Below the pieces are notes generated by a model that had not been told where the DNA came from, ran no database searches, and saw only the letters and a list, made by a program, of their open reading frames with translations. Shown here one piece after another: positions 1-10,479 of a DNA stretch of 33,182 nt; within the stretch, counting starts at the first letter, position 1, and each line of letters opens with the position of its first letter. Source of the stretch: Blakeslea trispora (taxonomy: Eukaryota > Mucoromycota > Mucoromycetes > Mucorales > Choanephoraceae); NCBI GenBank assembly GCA_025331445.1, contig JAIWNE010000208.1, positions 1 through 33,182 on the forward strand. Reading direction: 5' to 3'. A program made the position numbers and the translations under genes.

Positions 1-860
1 TTTCATTTTAGTTTAGTCTAGTTTAGTTCAGTTTATTTTGTTTTCCTTATTCTTCCTTCTATTAATTCTGCTTCTTGTTGAGTACCGCTTTCTTTGTCCG
101 ACAAAGATACGTGCAACAAATAAAAATCACTTTCAAACATTTATTGCTTATACTTCTAAAACTTGTTAAATCATCATTACTATATACTCTAAAGGCCATT
201 TGTCAATATAACTCCCCTTTGAGACCTAAGCTAGATATGATTCGACTATAAACCACTCCTATTCAAAGTAAGCTCGTATAATACTTTACCCATGGCCCAA
301 TTCTTGTGTTTCTGCCCATTTTTCTTTGAAACCGCATATGAAAAAAACAAATATTTCGCAAGGTTATTTCACATTTATTTGAGTCACTATATACACCCTC
401 TACGCCGTGGTGAATATTCAACAACTGATTCATCTCAATTCAACTTATTTCAATGAATCAATTTCAATTATCAGTTTATTTTCACGATGGTACTTCAAGA
501 CCTTTATATTTTTCAAGACTCTTGGTGCAAGACTGACTCTTACTTGAATCCTTTTGACGATCATGGGTCATGATCTTCTTCCAACCCGGAGGAGATGTTA
601 CGCACAGGAATTTCCCTGATACTCAATTATTTTCTGATGCTGTATGGAGTCTTTTATACTTTTGTGACGGACTATGAATTCTATTTTCTAAACTCTCCTT
701 GACTATAAGAAAGATATTCTGCAATCTTATAACCTTGGGGACTTGTTTTAAGTATGGGGAAAAGAGCAGACTATTTTATTATTTCAGAATAAAATAATGG
801 TTTTTAAGCGTTCTTTGTGGAACTATTTGTGTTTGTATTTTATACAACTTTGTTGGTCTC
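1..860. other. AT-rich stretch without a recognisable gene
   Basis: Both strands hold only short, unconvincing reading frames, with frequent stops and no recognisable motif. It flanks a solo LTR that begins at 861 and may be decayed repeat sequence. I see no RNA gene or repeat array here. Confidence 0.5.
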
Positions 861-1271
861 TGTTATAATCTAATAAATCACAATGAAATAAATCCAAGGA
901 ATTAACCAGACTAAAGATAATGTTTTATTTACTTCAAAATTGATGTGCTATTTATACTTTTCATGAAGATTATATTTCAACTGAGATTGTAAAACTTTTC
1001 TAGAGGCTTGTAGATGATTATGATAATAACAACGAATCGGATGAGAGATGAATGATGACAGTCTTGTAAAGAAGAATTACTAAAATAGAATGATTGGCCA
1101 TCTGTACCTTAAACCCAGTAACTGGTAAATTATTGGTAAGATGTCAGTCCTGACCTTGAATGAAGGTTTATCCGAATTGAATGTCAAATGAAACAAGCTG
1201 AAGTCGAATTAGAGAATGGTTGTGAATTCATAAGTGGCTAAATACTTGATCCGTACTGTATGAATACAACA
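861..1271 (-). mobile_element. Solo LTR, family A, copy 1 (411 bp)
   Basis: The segment starts TGTT and ends AACA and is flanked by the perfect 5-bp target duplication GTCTC (856-860 and 1272-1276). A second copy of the same length lies at 20166-20576 in the same orientation, about 97% identical by eye. Read on the minus strand it has a TATAAATAG box followed by an AATAAA signal, the usual order of an LTR promoter and polyadenylation site. No gag or pol coding region is adjacent, so it is a solo LTR left by LTR-LTR recombination. Confidence 0.88.
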
Positions 1272-1449
1272 GTCTCTTCCTTCTTTTCTTACAACTCAAA
1301 TGGTTCTGGGTTCGAATATCCCGTTTTTTTTTATTGTCTCTGACTTGGACCGCTCACCCCTCCACACTGACTTCTTTTCGCTGCTTTGAATCTAACTCTG
1401 TATTTCCTAATTGGTATTTTACTCATTTGACAGCTCCTCTTGATCTCTT

Positions 1450-2001
1450 TGTTGTATAAGTAGGTTCTCAGCAGTAACAAAAGAGACAAAGTACGACTAA
1501 GACTCAACTTTTATTGTTTTGTCCGGATTAAGTTCAATGTAAATTGAATGAGCTTTCTTACTAGTCAAGAATCTATCTCTATTTATACTATTCTATTGAT
1601 GATGGAAAGTGACTTGGTCTTCGATGCACAATGTCTATCTTCGTCACACCTTATCTTATCTACCAATGAACAACTATTTATAGCAGGCCAACTTTTATGA
1701 CTTCTTGCATTGAGACATAAATAATTAAGCAGTGACATCTTCATAGTTCTACAAGACTTGAGATATTAATATCACCATCATTATCATATGACATCTTTTA
1801 ACTATTGTGAGTCTAGATATTCTATTTGTTAATCCTGCAATGATAGCAGTGACATTTGGTTGTCAGGCTAGACACTCAACTCTATAGCTCTGTTACAAGT
1901 GATTGTGTAATACGTCTCTTTATTTGGCAGTTTATGATCTGAGTCTAGACAGAGGTTACAAGTCAACTATTGTGTTGTTCGATACATCGTTCGATACAAC
2001 A
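1450..2001 (-). mobile_element. Solo LTR, family C (552 bp)
   Basis: The termini are inverted repeats, TGTTGTAT at the left and ATACAACA at the right. The element is bounded by a perfect 5-bp duplication CTCTT (1445-1449 and 2002-2006). On the minus strand a TATAAATAG box is followed by AATAAA, as in the other LTRs here. No internal retrotransposon genes are present and no second copy was seen in the window. Confidence 0.8.
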
Positions 2002-2685
2002 CTCTTATTACACAACAACCTTATTAGAATCCTTCTCTGACTTTCCATATCATAATGAATAGAACTTTTAGACATGTATTAATAATCTATACATGATGAC
2101 TCATTAACTTGACTGTTTAAATTATTGGTTTGCAAGTCCAACATGACTTCTTTTAGAATAGTATGTAAACTCTTTGATCTTCTCTTATTAATAAACTCAA
2201 CTTACATTTCTCTTATCACTACACCTAACCCGAGTCGGACGCACGTCGGACAAGTGCGGCTAACATGGGCTTATTTTTCCAACTTTTGATTTTGACTATG
2301 AAAGTTGCTGTTTTTTTTGGCAGAAATGTAGATGGATCTTCTAGCCTTCCAAAACTTTCTACAAAATTAAATTTGGATGTATATTCATAAAGTTATTACC
2401 ATTTACATTTCTTCTATCATTTCACTGCTTAAAGAAATTTCGCTCTCTAAATTTTTTGGCAGTGATTTTTTCTCTGCCTAAGATTTTGAAGCAACCTGAT
2501 TTCCTTAATGCTGAGGAGTTTAAATTGACTTGTCATTTTTTCTTCAAAAAATATCAAGACTTAAAAAATCACTGCTTAAAAAACTGGAAAATATTTTCGG
2601 AAGCGAGAAATTATAAAATTGAGAATGAGACTCATAAAATTATTGGGAAAATCTTTTAAAGGTGTGCAAAAATAACACTCTCGAA

Positions 2686-2800
2686 AATAAAAAAAAAAAG
2701 ACACTCAAAAAAAATAAAAAAAAAAAGACACTCAAAAAAAATAAAAAAAAAAAGACACTCAAAAAAAATAAAAAAAAAAGATACTCAAAAAAAGAAAGAC
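2686..2800. repeat. A-rich minisatellite with GACACTC spacers
   Basis: About four tandem copies of a roughly 27-bp unit consisting of A runs, a single T and the spacer GACACTC or GATACTC. Shorter degenerate copies continue to about 2850. Such purine-rich arrays are prone to replication slippage; no function is implied. Confidence 0.85.
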
Positions 2801-3010
2801 ACTCAAAAAAAACACCAAAAAAAAGATGCTGAAAAGAAAAAGAGATACTGAAAAAGTATTTAACAATCGCTTAAAGATGGGCAGTTTGAAAAGCCAAAAG
2901 TTGTCAAAATAAAGACGTAGACAACATACAAACATAATTTAATCCTTATACTAGATCTTGTTTAAGCTACTCGTATTAAAGGTTTATTTTTGAAATACAA
3001 CACAAAGATG

Positions 3011-3319
3011 CTAATCCCTTTCATGATTCATAAATAAAGTAAGGCCAAAGTCATTATCACACACTATTTTATGCCAACAGTCCTTTTTATCGTATTCCAT
3101 TCCCTTATTCTCGTTTCTATACATATCATCCCAGAATAACATAACCGTAAATACAAGTAAAGTAATAACTTGACATGAAAGATGCTGTCTTTTTTTATTG
3201 TTCAAAAACAATTCTTCAACTAAATATCCAAGATCATTGTTCGTGATGCAGTCCATTCCAACAAAGAGCCGTTTACAATCTAAACCAAAAGTATTACTTA
3301 CCTCTTGTAAAGTGTTCAA
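3011..3319 (-). CDS. Possible hypothetical protein fragment (102 codons)
   Basis: An open frame without an ATG at its 5' end (it opens at TTG). Its amino-acid composition looks protein-like: several Cys and Trp, a hydrophobic stretch near residues 50-63, and a C-terminal part rich in D, N and E. I do not recognise the family. A GTAAGT donor-like and a TTTAG acceptor-like site occur near its start but only about 26 bp apart, too short for a normal intron. It could be the last exon of a decayed gene or a chance frame. Confidence 0.2.
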   Translation of the reverse strand: MNTLQEVSNTFGLDCKRLFVGMDCITNNDLGYLVEELFLNNKKRQHLSCQVITLLVFTVMLFWDDMYRNENKGMEYDKKDCWHKIVCDNDFGLTLFMNHERD

Positions 3320-3842
3320 CAGTAGATTTCAATAGCTGTGTACTGTAATAACTAATATTTTGGTGTAGAAAAACAGTGATGCCGAAATGAAAGAATCTTA
3401 CACGTTTGCTAGCGTCAACTTTTTTTTTATATACACAATCTAAGTCATTCTTTACTCTAAACTTCAAGGCTCTTGTAGGGCTGTTGATTAAGCGATTGTG
3501 TTGCGTTGCTTTGTTGTGATGACTAGAGTTTGTTGAGGTTTATCAAGCTATTTAAAGGATATATAAATGAAGAGGAAAAGGTTGCTTCAGTAAAAAAAAT
3601 AGAACGAGAGAAAAAAAATCATTCAAAAAAAAATTAAAGGTTTTATTTCAAAAAGCTGTCACCTTTCATTATGAATAACATTTTATTTTTTGTGCTGTAA
3701 AGTATCTCAAATATTTGTTGTAATGAATTACACATGTAATGATGTCTACACTATTGGATTAGTCAAGTACATCTCATTTAAAGCACAATGCTAGCAATTC
3801 TTCTTTGTGCTTCCATCTTGAAAAAGTATTCTTAGTACACTC

Positions 3843-3926
3843 GCGAGATACGAGCTGAGCGGACATTAATTTAGGCTGTTGCCATCGAAGGAATAATCAT
3901 TTTTTTACGATTCTTATAAAGATTAA
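3843..3926 (+). repeat. Long direct repeat upstream of tnp2, copy 1
   Basis: This segment recurs 302 bp downstream at 4145-4226 in the same orientation. The shared core includes GAGCGGACATT, AGGCTGT and GCCATCGAAGG. About 82 bp of resemblance, roughly 80% by eye, just upstream of the transposase start, suggests a subterminal or promoter-proximal repeat. Confidence 0.75.
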
Positions 3927-4144
3927 AAATTAGAGTGATTAAAGTTTAGTAAAAGCTTTTCATAAAGACACAGCCTAAAAGGCTGAAAGAGTAGAATATG
4001 TTTATTTTCTTATTGGAATATAATCCTTTAAGCCAGTTTTTGTAATTTATATTGTAATTGTGTACTTGCCAATCTGTAAAAAAGTATGGTCATTTTTAAT
4101 CTGACATTTAAAGGCTGTCCTGAATAATTGTACTTGTCACCTTT

Positions 4145-4226
4145 GTGAGATATGACCTGAGCGGACATTTATTCAGGCTGTCGCCATCGAAGGGATGATC
4201 ATTTTATGCGATTCTCATCGAGATCA
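4145..4226 (+). repeat. Long direct repeat upstream of tnp2, copy 2
   Basis: Second copy of the 3843-3926 repeat, ending about 115 bp before the transposase ATG at 4341. Its position so close to the start suggests a regulatory or transposase/helper-binding role, which is inference. Confidence 0.75.
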
Positions 4227-4340
4227 GGTACAAGAATTGTCATAACCTAAAAACATATAAATACTAGATTCACTTTTATTTCATGCTCTTTCTCGAATTT
4301 TATTCTTTTTAACCTCTTCAAAAAAATCACTATTTACAAA

Positions 4341-5624
4341 ATGTCTACCCCTTCTACCAACGATGGCATGATTAGATGCGAATGCTCTGAGTGCAAGCAA
4401 AACATCCCCCTTTGCTACAGAATGGTGACTAAGCGTACTAGCCGTCAACATCAAAAGCGTGAATCCTTAAGAAAGCACAAAGTTGATTGTAAATGTTTAA
4501 ACTTACTTTTTTGATTATTATTGACAACTCATACTCTCTTCATTATTAAATCGTGCTAGCCATCCTACTCTTAGTTCTGGTCTTACCTTTGCCTTTGATA
4601 GTCTTTTGGTTGATGAAGGTAAGTTCACTTTTTTTTATATTATACTCGCACGATTACTAAAAAGCGAATAATAGAATTGGGCTTTTCTTTCGGTGAAACT
4701 CCTCATGAAGCTACACCTGTCGAAACCAACCTAGTTGAAGACATCGTTCAAGATGGTATGTCCCCTTTCGAATTGTTTCTAAATGATCAATAAACTCAAT
4801 TTTTTTACAACCCATTTTAGATGTTCAAAACGATTATTCTTTGAATGAAAATTTCCCCACTTCGCCCATTGCAGCCCTCTTGTTTGCAATGCTTCTCTTG
4901 TTGCGTAAGAATCAACTTGCCGATGCCACCTGTGAGACTGTCATGTTGTTCTGTAACATGGTGCTCTGCCTGACCGAAGAAAGCTTTCGCTTTCCTAGTA
5001 AGGTATCCACCTTTGACAACTGGAACCTATCAACCAATTACAGTAATAACAGCGTCAAGGAATATGCTAATTGCGTTGAATGCCATGCCATCCACCCATA
5101 CGATACAAAAGAGGAAAAGGAGAAGATCCAAGAGCAAGTTTATTGTTTAGACGCTGGTATTTTTGCTTCCTCTGCCATTTGCCAGGCCAAATTGATTGCT
5201 CCTATTCGCTCATTTTACTACAACTCGTTGGTCAATTCTTTGGAGTCATTTTTCATGAGAGATACTTTTGTTGATCTCATTGGCCAATGGAGGTTCAGAG
5301 AGGTTATTCCCGGTACTTTGTCTGATATTTATGATGGTCAAGTCTGGAAGACTTTTAAACTTCAAGAAACTGATGAAAAGCCTTTCGTTGAGCAAAGCAA
5401 CTATAACCTGCTCTTGACTCTCAATTGTGACTGGTTCCAAGCGTACAAGGATGACTACAGCGTTGGTGCTATTTATCTGACTGTTCAGAATTTGTCCCGT
5501 GAGGTCCGTAATCTACGCACCAACACTATTTTAGTGTGTTTGATCAGCGGCCCTAAAGAACCTAGCACATACGAAATGAACAACTACCTGCGTCCTTTAG
5601 TACAAGATCTGTTACTGTTGAAAG
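4341..5624 (+). CDS. Unit 1 tnp2-type transposase, 5' part (interrupted)
   Basis: N-terminal part of a CACTA (CMC) transposase of the tnp2 family, which cuts and rejoins the transposon ends in the nucleus. Predicted exons are 4341-4488, 4560-4618, 4675-4755 and 4821 onward. Exon 1 carries a Zn-finger-like C-x-C-x2-C pattern (residues 13-18). The last exon has paired cysteines (C-x2-C) followed by more Cys, and the tnp2 core: a CDWF motif matching the family's first acidic site, then SGPKEPS and NNYLRPLV. At 5624 the frame is broken by a solo LTR and continues in frame at 6014. Exons 2-4 are phase 1 like the homologues, but the exon 1/exon 2 junction is off by one base, so either a one-base deletion or an unusual splice site is present. 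As it stands the gene cannot give a full transposase. Confidence 0.8.
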
Positions 5625-6008
5625 TGTACTGATTGACAGCTAAAAAAAAATAATAAAAAAACACAAATAGATTTAAAGGGGTTTATTCCAATACAAAAGT
5701 AAAGTGAATCTGATCTAATCCTGCTTCTAAATTATCTCTCTATTTATACTTTTCGAAAGCTAGGATGATTTATAATATCTAGATTATTGTTGATCGTATA
5801 TTAACATGAATCCTTCGATGTCGATATCCAGAATCTATGATAGTTCAAAGTACGCATCTAAGGTGTGGCGAGAATACTAACTTGGATAGCCTTTCGATGT
5901 CAGACTCGAAATTGGAAGCGTAAAGAATAATTATTATTATATTGAAATAGAAGGATTTGATTGGCTGATTTAAGAATATAGGTATCTATAGTTATGTAGT
6001 TCACTACA
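5625..6008 (-). mobile_element. Solo LTR, family B, copy 1, inserted in unit 1 tnp2 (384 bp)
   Basis: Flanked by the perfect 5-bp duplication GAAAG (5620-5624 and 6009-6013). On the minus strand the element starts TGTAGTGAAC and ends CAGTACA. An oppositely oriented copy (382 bp) is at 30210-30591. A TATA-like box and an AATAAA signal lie near its 3' end. Conceptual removal with one duplication copy leaves the surrounding reading frame in phase, so the insertion is younger than the coding sequence it hit. Confidence 0.92.
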
Positions 6009-6013
6009 GAAAG

Positions 6014-7767
6014 AAGGTGTACCAATGAAGACAAGAGGCAATGGCATGCAAATAGTCAAGGCCGCCATCTCCCTGTACATGATGGACTTGCCTGCCCAGA
6101 AGAAAGTGGTAGGATTAACTTCTTACACTTCGGTTAATGCATGTCACAAGTGCAAGAAGCATTTCCCGGCTTTAGTTAGAGGTCAAGCCCCTCGGGACTT
6201 CTCCGATTTCAATGTGGAAGCCTGGACCAGAAGAACAAGCCAAGAACACCGTCGCCATGCCGAAGACTGGCTCAAAACCAATACCAAGACAGAGCGTGCA
6301 GAGAAAGAAAGAGAGAATGGTACTCGGTGGAGCGTCCTCTTGGATCTGCCTTATTTTGATCCCATACGTCATGTAGGGATTGACATAATGCACAATCTTC
6401 TTTTGGGCGTAGTCAAGCGCATGGCCACCATATGGACAAGTCAATTGACTGTGGGTACAAGAAACATCGAGCCAATGGTCTCCGTCAAGGACTTACGAGG
6501 CATGCAAGCAATCTTGCAAAACAAGTTTGTTCTCCCTCCAAACCATGCGGTGTCATCCATAGCCCGTAAGATCACAATTGGTGACGGGTTCTTCAGATTT
6601 AAGGCAGACGAATGGTTTACTTGGTTGTTGGTCTTGTCGCCATATTTATTGCCCCATATCCTCAACAAACAGGCCTTTGATCATTGGATGCTTCTTGTTA
6701 AGGCTTCCCGTATCTTTCTCTCTCCTTGTCTGTCATTTGATGAACTTGATGATGCTCAAGCCCTTCTCCATGAATTTCTCTCAACTTTCGAAGGTGTCTA
6801 CAAAAGCAAGTCATTAATTCCACCCAACTTCCACTACGCTATGCATTTGAAAAAGACAATTCTTGACTATTCAGCATCACCATCTCATTGGCGCTTCAAC
6901 TTTGAACGATACAACCAAGACCTTAAAGGCATTAGAACAAATAGAAAGGATTGTGTCGAACGCACCTATCTCACCAAGTTCTTGTTGCAAGTGCATTCTG
7001 AGACTGCAATCGCGGCCTTAATACCATGCCTACCCGAGTCTTGTACAGGTCAAGTACTGGAACTTTTTGGTGTCTCTAAGCCTGTTAGTAAGAGATCTGT
7101 GGACAGCAGTTTCAGGCTCAACACTTTCTACCAGGTGCGTATTGGTGATGTTCCTGCTTTTGGTTGCGAGGTACTTCCTCCAAAGACTGTCGCTTCCATC
7201 AAGGCCAAGCCAGCTACATTGGCAAATGATGCTTTTACTTGTCTGGTTGCATACTACGATGCTATGTACCATGGAACTTACAAGGATGAATTTGTCACAG
7301 CACTTTGTCCTGGTACAATCGCCGTTGGTAGACAGGTAGAAATTTTCAAGCATGTGGATATACTGGGCAACCAGTTCAAGTCTGTTGAGGCGTCAACAAT
7401 AAAAAAACGTGGTTCATATGCTCTTGCATACATGCAACAAGACGACGCTGCTGTACTTCGGTACTGTCAAGTGCAGTGTCTATTTAAAAGCTCAATAATG
7501 GTAGAAGATGAAAACGGTGACCTATCACCAACAACCCACACTCTTGCCTTTGTCAAATGGTTCAAGAAATCAGACAAGCAACTGTATTTTGAAAATAACA
7601 GCGATCCAAATAAGTATGGTATGGAGCTTCTGCAGTCTTCTTTTGAAGTTGACTCGCATGCTTCCATTATCCCCATCAGTCAACTCTACAGCCAAGCTGC
7701 TATTGTCTTAAACCACTTTGAAAACCTCCATGTTGCTCTTGATCTGCCCGCTAAAATAATTGCCTAG
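6014..7767 (+). CDS. Unit 1 tnp2-type transposase, 3' part with fused C-terminal domain
   Basis: C-terminal two-thirds of the unit 1 transposase; the first in-frame ATG after the LTR is at 6025 and gives 580 aa. Visible from that ATG: C-x2-C (HKCKKHF, about residue 38), a conserved RWSVLLDLPYF block, the IDIMHNLLLGV motif with the second acidic residue (about residue 120), and the WRFNFERYNQDLK block with the third acidic residue. These match the tnp2/CMC DDE-type core. From about residue 360 to the stop runs a second domain with LAFVKWFKK and SIIPISQLYS, homologous to the separate genes at 15969-16685, 22548-23287 and 31250-31984. Here it is fused in one frame. With the LTR removed the gene would encode about 948 aa. 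A product from the internal ATG alone would lack the first acidic site. Confidence 0.85.
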
Positions 7768-7803
7768 TTTGCTTTCTCCCTTCTCTTTTCTCTTTTTTTC
7801 TGT

Positions 7804-7885
7804 TCTCTTTTTCTCTTTTTCTCTTTTTCTCTTTTTCTCTTTTTCTCTTTTTCTCTTTTTCTCTTTTTCTCTTTTTCTCTTTTTT
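7804..7885. repeat. CTCTTTTT minisatellite just after the tnp2 stop
   Basis: About ten uninterrupted tandem copies of the 8-bp unit CTCTTTTT begin within 40 bp of the transposase stop codon, in the presumed 3' UTR. A different pyrimidine array occupies the same place in unit 2. Confidence 0.9.
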
Positions 7886-8200
7886 ATAGTCATAATTTTT
7901 TTTTGTATTTGTTGTTCTTACATCAATTATTTTTTTTTTCTAATTTATCTGTTCTTCAATAAATTGCTATAATCCTTTTAATCTTTTTCAAATCTCTCTT
8001 CTTTTTTTTAATTTCTAAACTATCACTTTTCGATTTTTTTATTGTTGCGTTTACTCTTCATTTCGACATCAACTTTGGAAATCAACACTTGTCATGCAGC
8101 TAAGTACTTTTTTTATACGCTTATATTATTTTTTGACTTAAAAATTTTATTATTTCAAAAAAAACAACAACAACACAAAGAGAAGAGAACAAAACAAAAG

Positions 8201-9237
8201 TTAGGAGCGATAGGCCCAACGAGGAAGAACTTGACGATACTTGTCAGGCAACTCCATCTCAACGACCTCGACGCGACGAAAAACACGAGCATGTCTTAGT
8301 CTGCCTTGCATGGCGGCTCTGTCGAGCGCACGGTAGAAGTCGTTCAACTAAACATATATAATCAGTACCATATATGAAAACTCCAAGTAATACAACATAC
8401 CTCTTCCGAGCGCCAAGAAGGAACAACTGTACGGAAGTAACCGCCAGTGACAGGGTCATCACCCTCTTCTTCCTCAGACATGTACTTCGTCTGAAGCACA
8501 GCCTCACATTCTTCAATGGTTCCGAAGCCTAAACCAAGCAAACCTTGAGAGGCAAGGTACTGTTCGTTGCGAGCAGCACGCTTCTTTAAAAAAAAAGAGG
8601 TGAGTAATTATTCAAAACTTGACAGTGAATTCTTTTACTAACTCTCTGCAAACGTCTAGCTTTACGAAGCGAAGCATTTTTTTGTTCAAGCTCCTGGGGA
8701 GCAAGGTCCTTCTTCTTGTCTCTTTTGACCATACCGTCAAACTGATTTCTGATCTTCATTTTCAAAGCTGAAAGAAGACCAGCAGAAAGTTCTTGATCTA
8801 CTGGGTGACCAGTGAGAGCCTTTACTTCTTCGATTGCACCTTTGTAGATGCAATCGAAGGCATACAAGTTTCTTGTCGTGTGCCTCATCGACTGGTCAAA
8901 GACGAATTCGACACCGAGAGCCTTTGCCTTTTCGATGGCAACTTTTACAGCATCCTAAGCAATAGTACAACTATGTAAGTAAAAGTGCTGATATAAAAGG
9001 AGATGTATAACTTACTCGCAAGGCACGGTTGTCACCATATCTAAGCCCATCGTTAGCATTGGCGGTGGGCTGACGAGTAGGAAAGAAGATGGCTTCCATT
9101 CTGCCAACGCGACTGTTCATCAAATCGAAACGGCTCTCAGCAACATATGGATGAACCACAGGACGAGAAGTAGCAGGACGAGGGGCAGGGCGAGAGACAG
9201 GGCGAGAAGCGGTAGCGACAACAGGAATTTGGTTCAT
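8201..9237 (-). CDS. Unit 1 companion protein (TnpA-like helper candidate, 287 aa)
   Basis: Four exons on the reverse strand: 9237-9016, 8954-8643, 8583-8401 and 8347-8201, all phase 0 with GT..AG borders, giving 287 aa. The N-terminus is Pro/Arg/Ser-rich (SRPAPRPATSRP). Exon 2 ends in a strongly basic, charged stretch (KRDKKKDL to RKARRLQR). Exon 3 has an acidic MSEEEEGDD motif and PSWRSEE; the C-terminus has LPRWA. Homologues with the same exon structure converge on the transposase genes of units 2, 3 and 4, and exon 3 is exactly 183 bp in three of them. The family is unknown to me. A subterminal-repeat binding helper, as TnpA is for plant CACTA elements, is a reasonable inference. A chromosomal gene is unlikely given its recurrence in every unit. 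Confidence 0.75.
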
Positions 9238-9459
9238 TTTGCGTGAGTAAAAAGATGATGAAATCAAATCGAGTATCTTGCATCTCTTTTTATACAATTT
9301 TCTACAGATCGTATTTTTACAGATCTTTTTTTGTGTTCGATTGGTTTTTTGTGTAAAAATAGGAGTTTGATGATATTTCAATTTATTTAGAACGATTTTA
9401 TTTGTCATTTTTTATTCTTTTCTCTTCTATTTCTATTATTTTATCTTCATTTTGAAATA

Positions 9460-9912
9460 AAACTTGTAAGTACTTTCCCATACCCAAGCAACAGTTTATT
9501 GAATATGATTCTCCATGTAGGCATGTTTTCTTTAAAGCCTCATGAAGATTGATACTTAATTTAAGGTACAACTTGACATACAAATACATTGCTGTTTACT
9601 TACCATCCTTTTTTTCATAGGATTAGTCACGTAGTTTTGTCTTTTCTCGAGTAACTTGGTATAAAAGTAAGTACAGCCATTGAATATGACTCAGTACCTC
9701 TCTAACTGTTCTATTTAGTTACCTTAGACACTCGTAATTATATCTGGCTATAACCTGAGGTGCTAGAATGCTTTAGTATGTAAGTAAATAAATAAATCAT
9801 CATATCTCGGTTTAACTTATTTAATTTTTCTAGTTTCTTTTCTGTTGTTGAGCTTCTATCGCTTTAGTGCGTTACCCTTTACTTTCGGGATGGCTGTTTG
9901 AGACTTTCAAAG
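9460..9912 (+). other. Series of intron-like segments without open exons
   Basis: GTAAGT donors near 9467, 9667, 9780 and 9910 alternate with TAG acceptors near 9620, 9719 and 9832, spaced like the short introns of this genome. The exon-like pieces between them contain stops in all three frames. This occupies the place where unit 2 has a possible spliced fourth gene, so it may be a decayed counterpart or a spliced noncoding transcript. Confidence 0.3.
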
Positions 9913-10040
9913 TAAGTAAATGACAATATTTTCTGCTTGCTTTATAACTAACTGATTTATTATTTTAATAGTGATTTTTTTAGGATTTTTCTGATTTTTA
10001 AATGCTTGAAATACAAGAAATTGTTGCCATTTCGTGATAA

Positions 10041-10201
10041 CTGATTTTGCTTTTCTGCCTGTTATTTTGCCTGACTTTCGTCTGCTTTTTTGGCTGTATT
10101 TCGCCTGCTTATTACCTGATTTTTGGCTGCTCTTTGGCCGTATTTTGCCCATCATTTTGCCTACTATTTTGGCTGGATTTCTGCCTGGTCATTCTACCTG
10201 G
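10041..10201 (+). repeat. Degenerate 11-12 bp array, consensus TTTTGCCTG / TTTTGGCTG
   Basis: About thirteen tandem units of 11-12 bp, each ending in a variant of GCCTG or GGCTG after a T-rich half, near the right end of unit 1. The spacing is close to one helical turn. Plant CACTA elements carry arrays of about this unit size near their ends for TnpA binding, so this is a good candidate for the subterminal repeat region. The open frame across it is a by-product of the repeat. Confidence 0.8.
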
Positions 10202-10479
10202 ATTCCTATAGAACCCCTAATATTTTCCCCCTGTTTAAGCCATTAATTCAGCCAATATATACCATTTTTTTATAATAAAAAGCACTATTTTTAGACCTAT
10301 AATCCTCTATATCTGACCTATATAACCCAATCATAAAGAAGTGTATTGACGTAAAGAAGCCCATTTTGTCCAATTAAAAGCATACATTTAATAAAGATAC
10401 CGAGTATGAAGCCAATTAAAACGAATTAATGATTGTATATTTCGACAAAGAAGCCAATTGAATGAGGATGTCATGAATA

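Larger units (their letters stand above)
2229..3842. other. Left subterminal region of unit 1, no firm gene
   Basis: This region holds an A-rich minisatellite (2686-2800) and a weak reverse-strand reading frame (3011-3319), otherwise AT-rich noncoding sequence. No promoter could be placed with confidence. Confidence 0.4.

Noticed and set aside
1302..1330. GGGTTCGAATATCCC followed by a T run, resembling a tRNA T-arm and Pol III terminator
   Set aside because: No acceptor stem, anticodon arm or A box could be paired upstream; at most a fragment of a tRNA-derived repeat.
6172..6817. Several antisense and shifted frames inside the unit 1 transposase
   Set aside because: They overlap a frame with clear tnp2 homology across all units and have no conserved counterpart.
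7708..7972. Open frames on both strands through the CTCTTTTT array
   Set aside because: They are low-complexity translations of the minisatellite (Lys/Glu/Arg or Phe/Ser/Leu repeats).
10034..10246. 70-codon open frame across the TTTTGCCTG array
   Set aside because: It is produced by the short tandem repeat, giving a repetitive Leu/Phe-rich product with no other support.
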